Positions 25,416 to 32,400 of a DNA stretch of 34,844 nt are shown here, one piece after another. Both the position numbers and the translations under genes were made by a program. Location of the stretch: positions 1-34,844 of the forward strand of contig SAAH01000034.1 of assembly GCA_009929525.1 (NCBI GenBank). Direction: 5' to 3'. The notes beneath the pieces are model-generated. The model was not told where the DNA came from. It ran no database searches and was given only the letters and a program-made list of their open reading frames with translations. The stretch is from Clostridia bacterium (GTDB lineage Bacteria > Bacillota > Clostridia > Lachnospirales > Lachnospiraceae). Every line of letters starts with the position of its first letter. Positions within the stretch are counted from its first letter, which is position 1.

Positions 25416-25955
25416 TTACCAGAATAATTCTTTTATGACACTCAAGTACAGCTCGTTATCCCAACGATTTTCTTCGCTGAGTTTTTCATATTCTCCCAGA
25501 CCGGCTGTAGCTTTATAGCTGGTCTGTCCGGTTCTGATGGCCGAAGCAAAGCGCTCCAGGCAGGTTCCCTCGAGATAATCAACATCCCCGCAGCATACGG
25601 TTTCGAACTGCTCTTTCATGAAATTGAGAAGTTCTTCATCGGTAAGTTTGTCGCCGGATTCATTTTTAAACTTATAAAAAATGTCCTGAAGCTCCATTAA
25701 AGTGGAGGAATAGTTATCCTGGTCAAGATACTGCGAATCACAAAAGGTATAAATCAGTTTATCTAATATCCCCGGACCTAATTCGATCCTGTGATATTTT
25801 TTTAAACTTTCATTTCGGCTTATGATCAGTTCCTTTGCTTCGTCTGGTGCAAGAGTAATTCCGAACTGCTGCGTTTGCTCATTGCATTTTTCTATAAGCT
25901 GAAGTTCATGGTCGGTTCGTTTGGCAGCCCATAATCCGTATACATTTTCATCCAT
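25416..25955 (-). CDS. DUF6323-like protein of unknown function
   Basis: This 179-residue helical protein contains LAPDEAKELIISRNESLKKYHRIELG, LIYTFCDSQYLDQDNY and a C-terminal NRWDNELYLSVIKELFW. It resembles DUF6323, which I recall as paired with DUF6179-type genes. AGGAGG precedes the ATG. It is divergent from the CotF-like pair and has its own promoter. Confidence 0.65.
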   Translation of the reverse strand: MDENVYGLWAAKRTDHELQLIEKCNEQTQQFGITLAPDEAKELIISRNESLKKYHRIELGPGILDKLIYTFCDSQYLDQDNYSSTLMELQDIFYKFKNESGDKLTDEELLNFMKEQFETVCCGDVDYLEGTCLERFASAIRTGQTSYKATAGLGEYEKLSEENRWDNELYLSVIKELFW

Positions 25956-26020
25956 ATGATCCCTCCTGATTTTGGTGAGAAAACAGTAACTGCGAGTGCT
26001 TTTTCCTATAGTGGAAGTTC

Positions 26021-26049
26021 ATTATAGGTTCTTTGAAAAGAGATTACAA
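26021..26049 (-). promoter_or_regulatory. Promoter of the DUF6323/DUF6179-like operon
   Basis: On the minus strand, TTGTAA (complement of 26044-26049), 17 bases, then TATAAT (complement of 26021-26026). It has no TTACA arm, so it lacks the TetR-type operator. Confidence 0.7.
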
Positions 26050-26052
26050 GCC

Positions 26053-26081
26053 TTGAAAAAAAGGCGATTTTGTGGTAATAT
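26053..26081 (+). promoter_or_regulatory. Promoter of the CotF-like pair
   Basis: TTGAAA (26053-26058), 17 bases and TAATAT (26076-26081); TATAAT at 26079 is an alternative -10. The -35 nearly abuts the divergent promoter. A sporulation sigma factor may act here instead. Confidence 0.5.
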
Positions 26082-26090
26082 AATGTTAAG

Positions 26091-26135
26091 AAAAAGGGTG
26101 GAAAAAGTAGTCAGATACTTTTATCCATCTTTTTT
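26091..26135 (+). terminator. Terminator-like hairpin in the leader of the CotF-like pair
   Basis: AAAAAGGGTGGAAAAAGTA pairs with TACTTTTATCCATCTTTTT and ends in a run of T, between the promoter and the first gene. It is followed by an 8-codon frame (26156-26182, MVQTNPCE) with a good GAGGTG site, so it could be an attenuator. Confidence 0.5.
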
Positions 26136-26199
26136 AATACATATTTTGAGGTGAAATGGTGCAGACTAATCCTTGTGAATAAGATAAGGAGGTCATCAT

Positions 26200-26385
26200 A
26201 TGGTACAGATATCAGAAAAAGAGTTATCCGCACTTAACGATCTGCTGGCAGATGAAGAACTGCTGGTGAAAAAGTTTAAAATGCTTGCCGGCCACAGCCA
26301 GGATCCTCAGATCCAGGCAAAATTCAATGAGATTTCTGAGAAACACCAGGGTCATTTTAATGCCCTGTATTCAAAACTTAGATAG
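26200..26385 (+). CDS. Small CotF-like/ferritin-like helical protein
   Basis: This 61-residue helical protein contains ELSALNDLLADEELLVKKFKMLAGHSQDPQIQAKFNEISEKHQGHFNAL. The pattern is that of the short helical partners of CotF spore coat proteins in clostridia. AAGGAGG is 7-8 bases before the ATG. It is coupled to the next gene by an 11-base gap. The role in the spore coat is inferred. Confidence 0.7.
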   Translation: MVQISEKELSALNDLLADEELLVKKFKMLAGHSQDPQIQAKFNEISEKHQGHFNALYSKLR

Positions 26386-26396
26386 GAGGATATGGG

Positions 26397-26666
26397 ATGC
26401 AGCCATTATATTCAGAAAAAGAAGTACTGGAAGACGCATTGAGCGCACAAAAATCAACGACAAATATATTGAATATGTATGCAAATGAATGTGTTCACAA
26501 TGATCTGAAAGCTACGATGATGCAGATACTTGAGCAGGAGCATACGATCCAAAAAGATGTATTTGACATTATGCATGAAAAAGGATTCTATCCTACGCCG
26601 GAAGCAGAACCGACAAAGGTGGAATCTGCAAAACAGAAGTTTTCACAGAGTGTGAAGATGCAGTAA
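26397..26666 (+). CDS. CotF-family spore coat protein
   Basis: This 89-residue protein contains YSEKEVLEDALSAQKSTTNILNMYANECVHNDLKATMMQILEQEHTIQKDVFDIMHEKGFYPTPEA, a clear Coat_F-type helical pair. AGGAGG precedes the ATG. A spore coat role is known for the family. It sits between the two halves of the metalloenzyme island and may be unrelated to it. Confidence 0.82.
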   Translation: MQPLYSEKEVLEDALSAQKSTTNILNMYANECVHNDLKATMMQILEQEHTIQKDVFDIMHEKGFYPTPEAEPTKVESAKQKFSQSVKMQ

Positions 26667-26679
26667 GAAGCTGGACCAA

Positions 26680-26728
26680 AAAGAGCATTGCCTTAAAGTT
26701 CTTTATGAACAAAGGGCAGTGCTTTTTA
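26680..26728 (+). terminator. Intrinsic terminator after the CotF-like pair
   Basis: AGAGCATTGCC pairs with GGGCAGTGCTTTTT across a longer loop. Confidence 0.8.
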
Positions 26729-26741
26729 TTGTTTTTTGACG

Positions 26742-26769
26742 TTGAAAAAGATGATCAGAATGGTATAAT
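26742..26769 (+). promoter_or_regulatory. Promoter of the cooC3-dehydratase operon
   Basis: TTGAAA (26742-26747), 16 bases, then extended -10 TGGTATAAT (TATAAT 26764-26769). GTTATAAC lies just downstream as a small palindrome. The TTGTAA-N9-TTACA element is not present here. Confidence 0.65.
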
Positions 26770-26800
26770 TGTTGTTATAACGTAAAATAGAGAGGGAAAT

Positions 26801-27574
26801 ATGGAAAAAGAAAACAGGGATACAAAGATTCTGGCTTTTGCCGGAAAGGGTGGTGTGGGGAAAACATCGCTTGCGGCAGTAACCGTAAAGCTTTTAACCG
26901 CAGCATACCCAAATAAAAAGATACTTGCGATTGATGCTGATCCGGCGGTTGGATTGTCAACAGCACTGGGGATCGAGGTACATACGACTATTGACGATAT
27001 CCGAAAAGAAGTGGTTGCAACTGTGGAAGAGGGAAATACAAGATCTGCCATCGAACTTCTTGGAGAAGCCCAGTATCGAATCACAGATGCGATTGAAGAA
27101 GCAGATGGGTATGCATTTATTGCAATTGGAAGGCCGGAATCATCAGGATGCTACTGCAAGATCAATTCTTACTTAAAAGCTGTGATACAGATGATATCAG
27201 AGAATTTTGATTATGTTGTGATAGATGGCGAAGCCGGTATCGAGCAGATCAATCGCAGGGTTATGGAAAAGGTTACTCATCTTTTGCTAGTATCTGATTC
27301 AAGTAAGAAGGGAACAGATGTTATCCAGACCATCAAGCAGGTGGCAGATGAACTGGTGATGTATGAGCAGGTGGGTGCTGTGATCAATCGAATGATAGAT
27401 CTTGATATGAAGAATCTGATCGATACAGGTGAGATTCCTGTTTTATCTTATATTGGAACAGATAAGGAACTGGCAGCATTTGATATGGCGGGACAGAATG
27501 TATTATTTCTTCCGGATGAGGCGGAGATTGTAAACGGAATGAAAGAAGCTTTGGAAAAAATGAATTTGTTATGA
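26801..27574 (+). CDS. CooC-type nickel-insertion ATPase (copy 3)
   Basis: This 257-residue ATPase has P-loop GKGGVGKTS (residues 15-23), IDADPAVGLS, the C-x-C at 117/119 (SGCYCKIN) and the switch IDGEAGIEQINRR. It is closer to copy 1 than copy 2 in the CxC region. GAGAGGG precedes the ATG. It leads a six-gene operon with dehydratase-type subunits and an acetyl-CoA-synthase-like protein, so its client may be encoded right beside it. Confidence 0.92.
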   Translation: MEKENRDTKILAFAGKGGVGKTSLAAVTVKLLTAAYPNKKILAIDADPAVGLSTALGIEVHTTIDDIRKEVVATVEEGNTRSAIELLGEAQYRITDAIEEADGYAFIAIGRPESSGCYCKINSYLKAVIQMISENFDYVVIDGEAGIEQINRRVMEKVTHLLLVSDSSKKGTDVIQTIKQVADELVMYEQVGAVINRMIDLDMKNLIDTGEIPVLSYIGTDKELAAFDMAGQNVLFLPDEAEIVNGMKEALEKMNLL

Positions 27575-27607
27575 TGTTTAAGGAAGATAGTATATAAGGA
27601 GACGACA

Positions 27608-28801
27608 TTGAAAGATTTAAAACATATATTTTATTTGGAAAATCTTCTGCAGGAGGTCAATAATGATCTGGTGCGGGAAGCGACAGATGCAGGAAAAAAG
27701 GCAATCGGCGGTGTTTGTTTTCAGATACCGGAGCCGCTTTTGAATCTGCCGGGAAGTTTTTCGGTAAGGCTTCGTGCACCGAGAACGGGTTCGATCGAGA
27801 TGGGTACATATTATATGACGAGTCTGCTGTGCGAATGCTGCAGAGCTCTTTTGGAACGGGCGATGGAGGGCGGATATGAATTCCTAAATTGCATCATCGC
27901 ACCAGATGCCTGTTCACAGATGAATCGATGTGTGGAAAATATCGAACATCTTAATCTGTGTAATAAAGATGAATTTTTTATATCCTATGCAGACGTGCCG
28001 CTGAAATCAGATGAATCAGCACTTCGTCATTATGTGAAACAGATGCGGATACATGTGCTGGAACCACTTCATGAAAAAATGGGACTGGATATTTCGGATG
28101 GTGCTTTGCGGTGCGCAGTGGAAGAACAAAATAAGATCAGCCGTCTGATCACGGCGATTGGAGAATATCGAAAAGAAGAGAATCCGAGGATCACCGGCTA
28201 TGAGTTTGCTGTGCTGTGTCTGGCGACATATTGTTGCCCGAAGGAATCACTGCTTCCGATTCTATCAGAGACCCTGGAAGAATTGAAAGAAAGAAAAGCT
28301 GATGAGAAGAATCCGTATCGTGCACGAGTTGTGATGGTAGGGTCAGAGATTGATGATCCGGGACTGATACGTTTGACAGAAGAGGCAGGTGCTTTGGTGG
28401 TAGCAGATCGATTCTGTTTCGGATCATTTCCCGGAAGGCAGGAGATAGTACTAAACGATACTGAAGATGTTCTTACACAGATATGCCGTCAGTACATTAC
28501 ATGGGGACAATGCCCGCGATTCATGGATACAAAGAAGATCCTGGAACGTAAAGAGTATGTTGCAAAATTGGCGAGTGATTATCATGCGGATGGAATCATC
28601 TACCAGCAGATGAAGTTTTGCGATTACTGGGGATATGAACGTGTCAGGGGAAACCGGGTGATGCGTGAAGAATATGGATATCCGGTGCTTTCGGTCGATC
28701 ATCCTTACGTGGTGGGCAATTCCGGACAGCTTCGTACACGTGTACAGGCATTTGTGGAGAGTATCGAGATTAAAAAGATTGCAAAAGAGGTGAGATCGTG
28801 A
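27608..28801 (+). CDS. 2-Hydroxyacyl-CoA dehydratase/double-cubane protein subunit (HgdB-like)
   Basis: This 397-residue protein belongs to the 2-hydroxyacyl-CoA dehydratase family D, which also includes double-cubane [8Fe-9S] reductases. It has a two-lobed Rossmann pattern and possible cluster cysteines C75/C77/C78 (LLCECC), C102, C270 and C338 (QQMKFCDYWG). The start is a TTG with AAGGAG 7 bases upstream, unusual but in context convincing. It pairs with the next gene (overlap at GTGA) and the activase after it. No CoA-transferase or acyl-CoA dehydrogenase is nearby, so classical hydroxyacyl-CoA fermentation is not supported. Confidence 0.85.
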   Translation: MKDLKHIFYLENLLQEVNNDLVREATDAGKKAIGGVCFQIPEPLLNLPGSFSVRLRAPRTGSIEMGTYYMTSLLCECCRALLERAMEGGYEFLNCIIAPDACSQMNRCVENIEHLNLCNKDEFFISYADVPLKSDESALRHYVKQMRIHVLEPLHEKMGLDISDGALRCAVEEQNKISRLITAIGEYRKEENPRITGYEFAVLCLATYCCPKESLLPILSETLEELKERKADEKNPYRARVVMVGSEIDDPGLIRLTEEAGALVVADRFCFGSFPGRQEIVLNDTEDVLTQICRQYITWGQCPRFMDTKKILERKEYVAKLASDYHADGIIYQQMKFCDYWGYERVRGNRVMREEYGYPVLSVDHPYVVGNSGQLRTRVQAFVESIEIKKIAKEVRS

Positions 28802-30336
28802 GCAAAGAATTGGGAAGTGAACCATTGGGACAGTTTTATACAGGAAAAAAGGTGCGTAAACGCCGGGAATGGCGAGGTTTTCGCGACACCTGGTATGATT
28901 ACACCCAGTGGCTTAAGATATGGAAGACGTTGATCACATTTACCATGAAGAAAAATAACATCAAAGGATTTTTCCGCTATCGATGGATGCTGAATTATCT
29001 TGCGGTCCCGGACTTCTTTGACCGTCATACAGAGGGCATGAGAGGTGTTCAGCTTCGCATGGCTCACACTGGCATCGGACTGATCGTAACAGATATGTGT
29101 GATATGATCACAAAGATATTCCGGGCAGATCCGGAGATAGGAAATGACAAAGAGTTCAACAGCAAGATTGTGCTTTTTGATGAAAATATGATGAGTACGA
29201 TCATGAGCGGATTTCCCAATCTGACCTGGCTGTCAGTAGAGGTTCCGTCCGTGTATACCTGTTCTATGATGAATCAGGAAGGAGTATCCCACTATATCGA
29301 TGTATGTGAACTTTATGGCATACCGAGCGATGTCTGTCCGATGCCGGCGGCAGAACTGGGCGTTGCCCTGGATGGTGATTTTCCGCTGATCGGAAAGTGT
29401 GCAGTACAGTGTAATACAACCTGTGACGGCAGCTTAATGGGAAATGGTTTTGAGGCGGAGCATTTTAAAATTCCTACTTTTCAGCTGGCAGTTCCGATCC
29501 GCCATACGCAGGAAAGTGTACAGGAATATGCGGCAGAAGAGGTTCAAAATGCGATCCATTTTATAGAGGAGCAGACGGGAGAAAAGTTTAACTGGGAATA
29601 TTTCTTTGAATGCATGAAACGGTTTAATAAAGAAACGGAGCATATGCTTGGGTGGTTTGATATTTCCAGTACTCCATATCCGCAGGTGATAGGAGATAAC
29701 CTGGCGTTATATCGTTACGGAACCTATCAGGCAGCAGGCGGAAGAAACCAGCAGTTTCTCGATACGGACCAGATGCTCACCAAGTGGGCAGAAGAAGGAT
29801 TCAAAAAGAAACTTCCTGTTGTCCGAGAGGTACGTCATCGTGCGATCACCTGGGGAGTACAGGCTGCATATTACACAGCATTTCCTATCTGGATGCAAAA
29901 CTGTTGGGGTATCGTACCTCTGGTAGATATGCTCAGTCTTGTAACAACCAGGATGATCGATACCCAGGATAAGCATCAGGCGATGCTTGATCTGGCTAAT
30001 CTATATGAGAATATGATTATGAGAAATCGTTCCAATGGCGGCTATGAAGTAGGCGTTGAGGCATTGTGGAGATACTGTGAGAGTTTCCATGCGGACATGA
30101 TCATCATGTATTCCCATATGGGATGCAAATCTATGTCTGGATATCACGGACTTTTTGAGGAGGAAGCAAGAAAAAGGGGAATCCATTTGATCTGGGTCAG
30201 CCACAGTCTGATGAAACCAAGCGATGCGTCCAGAAGAGATATGAGAATGGAAGTAAATCGATATATGCGTACGGTGTGTCGTGAAGAACCGATAGACCCC
30301 ACACTGGAAGATTTTGACGATTCGAAGATGTGGTAA
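28798..30336 (+). CDS. 2-Hydroxyacyl-CoA dehydratase/double-cubane protein partner (HgdA-like)
   Basis: This 512-residue protein is longer than the usual 400-440. It contains CELYGIPSDVCPMPAAELG (around 170-188) and CAVQCNTTCDGS (C201, C205, C209). Further on are YYTAFPIWMQNCWG, the family motif NRSNGGYEVG, and SHMGCKSMSGYHG (C443). It has the dehydratase-type iron-sulfur subunit outline but is divergent, with a basic N-terminus (KKVRKRREWRG). Starting at a GTG that overlaps the previous stop, it probably forms a heterodimer with it. The substrate is unknown; a small-molecule reductase like the double-cubane proteins is as likely as a dehydratase. Confidence 0.82.
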   Translation: MSKELGSEPLGQFYTGKKVRKRREWRGFRDTWYDYTQWLKIWKTLITFTMKKNNIKGFFRYRWMLNYLAVPDFFDRHTEGMRGVQLRMAHTGIGLIVTDMCDMITKIFRADPEIGNDKEFNSKIVLFDENMMSTIMSGFPNLTWLSVEVPSVYTCSMMNQEGVSHYIDVCELYGIPSDVCPMPAAELGVALDGDFPLIGKCAVQCNTTCDGSLMGNGFEAEHFKIPTFQLAVPIRHTQESVQEYAAEEVQNAIHFIEEQTGEKFNWEYFFECMKRFNKETEHMLGWFDISSTPYPQVIGDNLALYRYGTYQAAGGRNQQFLDTDQMLTKWAEEGFKKKLPVVREVRHRAITWGVQAAYYTAFPIWMQNCWGIVPLVDMLSLVTTRMIDTQDKHQAMLDLANLYENMIMRNRSNGGYEVGVEALWRYCESFHADMIIMYSHMGCKSMSGYHGLFEEEARKRGIHLIWVSHSLMKPSDASRRDMRMEVNRYMRTVCREEPIDPTLEDFDDSKMW

Positions 30337-30396
30337 AATGGAACGATCATACGGTAATAAGAATATTGCATATAAAGATGCAGGAGGATATGAGAG

Positions 30397-31188
30397 ATGA
30401 AATACTATGGCGGATGTGATGCCGGAAGTACTTATACAAAATGTGTTATATTAGATGAAAATGGAAAGATGGTTTCCGCTGTGACAACCCGCAGCCGGAT
30501 TAATCCTGTGCTGAGTGCGCAGGGGGCACTTGATGAGGCAGTTTCAAAAGTTCCTGGACTCGATAGTGCGAAAGAACTGACGTATCTGGTCGGCACAGGA
30601 TATGGACGAAATAAAGTTCCTTTTGCAGATGAAAATATATCAGAGATCAGCTGTCATGCGATGGGTGTCCATGTTGTGGATCCACAGGTAAAATCCATCA
30701 TAGATATCGGAGGCCAGGATGTAAAAGGCATCGCTATCGACACAGATGGAACTGTGTTGAACTTTGCAATGAATGACAAATGTGCCGCCGGAACAGGACG
30801 GTTTTTTGAAACCATGGCACATGCATTTGAAATGTCACTGGATGAATTTTCAGATCTTTCTTTAAAAGCAAAGAATACGATACCGATCACAGCTCAGTGT
30901 GCCGTGTTTGCAGAGAGCGAAGTGATCTCTCTTGTCGGCGAAGGAAAACCGATGGATGAGATCGCAGCAGGAATCGAACTGTCTGTTGCAAAACGTTGTT
31001 TCGTTATGGCAAAGAAAGCGGGAGCTTCAGACAGCATCACCCTTACTGGCGGGTGTGCCAAAAATGAAGGATTAAAGCAGGCAATTGAGAGGGTGCTGAA
31101 GATCAAGGTAGTTGATCTTGATACGGATCCTCAGCTGATGGGAGCACTTGGTGCAGCAGAGTATGCCCGTCAAAAAGGAAACAGATAG
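30397..31188 (+). CDS. ASKHA-type dehydratase activase (HgdC-like)
   Basis: This 263-residue ATPase has the ASKHA phosphate loop GCDAGSTYTK (6-15), DIGGQD (103-108), and the two cluster cysteines C129 (NDKCAAGTGRF) and C168 (AQCAVFAESE), which bridge a single [4Fe-4S] between two monomers. It uses ATP to drive low-potential electron transfer into its partner. AGGAGG lies 11 bases before the ATG. Its place after the two subunits makes them its targets. The protein is a textbook member. Confidence 0.93.
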   Translation: MKYYGGCDAGSTYTKCVILDENGKMVSAVTTRSRINPVLSAQGALDEAVSKVPGLDSAKELTYLVGTGYGRNKVPFADENISEISCHAMGVHVVDPQVKSIIDIGGQDVKGIAIDTDGTVLNFAMNDKCAAGTGRFFETMAHAFEMSLDEFSDLSLKAKNTIPITAQCAVFAESEVISLVGEGKPMDEIAAGIELSVAKRCFVMAKKAGASDSITLTGGCAKNEGLKQAIERVLKIKVVDLDTDPQLMGALGAAEYARQKGNR

Positions 31189-31199
31189 GAAAGAGGTAA

Positions 31200-31364
31200 A
31201 TGATGATTTTTGTGAAAATTATATTGATCATAGCCGCAGTAATACTTGCTTTGTTTTTGCTCAGTCTGGTAGTCTATTTTTTCAATTTAGACATGAAGCT
31301 GGCAGCAAAGGTAACCCCCATACTGAGCAAATATTATGATAAGCGAAAAAAGAAGAAGAGCTGA
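31200..31364 (+). CDS. Small single-span membrane protein (54 residues)
   Basis: The frame encodes a single long hydrophobic helix (IIAAVILALFLLSLVVYFF) and a basic tail ending KRKKKKS, so the C-terminus is likely cytoplasmic. AGAGG lies just upstream; the second ATG (31203) fits the spacing slightly better. The gene lies 11 bases after the activase and before the AcsB-like gene, in the operon. A membrane anchor for the complex is possible. Confidence 0.7.
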   Translation: MMIFVKIILIIAAVILALFLLSLVVYFFNLDMKLAAKVTPILSKYYDKRKKKKS

Positions 31365-31380
31365 TCGGGATGGAAAACGA

Positions 31381-32100
31381 ATGAATCTATATGATAAAAT
31401 CATAAAAGAAAGTATGGATATACTGGAGCAGTATCCGAAGAAAGAACTGAAACTTTTTGGTGAGGCGGCAGAAGATGTGGGAGAGCATAACCTGATTTTG
31501 CGAAGTGATATGGCATATGAATTAGGCGGAGGTTCTGAGCGTCCTTCTGTAAGCGGTATCGGGTATACAACTTCAAAGAAACTTGTGCATCAGGATGAGG
31601 CCTGGCTGATCGGCCCGGATCTTTCACAGATCAGCGAAGATTCTCCATATGCCCGTGTTACTTTTTTTCTTATGGAAGACGGACAGCTTAAGGATGAAAA
31701 CCAAACTTATGCGATGATGCGCAAAGTGGAGTATACCAGATATCATCTGCATCCCAAAGGATTTATGATGCGCATATCGGCAGCAGAAAATCAGGAGGTT
31801 GTACGCATCGGAAAAGAAGCCCTTGCCGATGAGTTGGATTTTTCGAAGGTGGCGGAAAGATTTCGAAGAGAGTATCATAAGGAAAAGAAAATCCTTGCAG
31901 TAAAAATGTACTTTGTAACACTGCCGGAATTTCCATACAAAAAATTGAGAGGTTATATGGAGCAGAGCGAACGAATCACAGATTCATTGAACCATATATT
32001 CCAGAATCTGAAAATGGATTGTTCTGTCTGTGGGTTAAAAGAAGTATGTGACGAGGTGGAAGGGCTGAAGGAACTCCATCAAACGGTGTATAAAGCATAA
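31381..32100 (+). CDS. AcsB/CdhC N-terminal-like protein (CO dehydrogenase beta subunit family)
   Basis: This 239-residue protein resembles the region just before the A-cluster of acetyl-CoA synthase beta. Seen are RSDMAYELGGG (41-51), WLIGPDLSQISEDSPYA (75-91), GFMMRISAAE (127-136) and VKMYFVTL. Near the end is C214-x2-C217-x5-C223 (CSVCGLKEVC), matching in place the first three A-cluster cysteines. The Ni-binding C-G-C half and the rest of the enzyme are missing; acetyl-CoA synthase itself is far longer. It may be a scaffold or a cluster-holding subunit loaded by CooC3. I chose ATG 31381 by its fit to the domain; the ribosome site is weak. It closes the cooC3 operon. Confidence 0.75.
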   Translation: MNLYDKIIKESMDILEQYPKKELKLFGEAAEDVGEHNLILRSDMAYELGGGSERPSVSGIGYTTSKKLVHQDEAWLIGPDLSQISEDSPYARVTFFLMEDGQLKDENQTYAMMRKVEYTRYHLHPKGFMMRISAAENQEVVRIGKEALADELDFSKVAERFRREYHKEKKILAVKMYFVTLPEFPYKKLRGYMEQSERITDSLNHIFQNLKMDCSVCGLKEVCDEVEGLKELHQTVYKA

Positions 32101-32120
32101 TATAATACGAGAGTGGTGAA

Positions 32121-32165
32121 AAAGAATCTTGTGTAACTGAACAGTGGTTATACAAGGTTCTTTTT
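32121..32165 (+). terminator. Intrinsic terminator closing the cooC3 operon
   Basis: AAAGAATCTTGTGTAAC pairs with GTTATACAAGGTTCTTTTT with few mismatches. Confidence 0.85.
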
Positions 32166-32208
32166 GTACGAAAACGAACTAATGCCAATGCGAATAGTTA
32201 AACTAAAA

Positions 32209-32326
32209 TGAACATTGAACCAAAATGAACCAACGTGTAAAAAGAACAATATTATAAATGAACAAATTTGAAAATAAACTTGAACCATATGGAGATAAGT
32301 GTTATTATAGGAAATACAAAATGAAC
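32209..32326 (+). promoter_or_regulatory. Promoter with six TGAAC boxes, probable autoregulatory operator
   Basis: TGAAC occurs at 32209, 32216, 32226, 32259, 32281 and 32322, mostly as (A)ATGAAC in one orientation. The fifth is part of the -35 TTGAAC (32280-32285), followed by 17 bases and the -10 TATTAT (32303-32308). Several boxes thus flank and overlap the promoter. The HTH domain encoded downstream is the natural candidate to bind them. Confidence 0.55.
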
Positions 32327-32400
32327 TTTTGAAACAACGCAAATATCAGGTAAAGAGGATAATTGTGAAAATGAACACAGTGATGAAAGGTGAGAAGATT

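Noticed and set aside
27608-31188. Classical 2-hydroxyglutaryl-, lactoyl- or phenyllactyl-CoA dehydratase operon
   Set aside because: No CoA-transferase, dehydrogenase or ETF gene is adjacent, and the pair is linked to CooC and an ACS-like protein instead.
31381-32100. Functional acetyl-CoA synthase
   Set aside because: The C-terminal domain with the nickel-binding C-G-C is missing and the length is about one third to one half of the enzyme.
32209-32326. TGAAC repeats as a CRISPR or integron-like array
   Set aside because: The units are only 5 bases with irregular spacing and overlap a promoter; they fit an operator.
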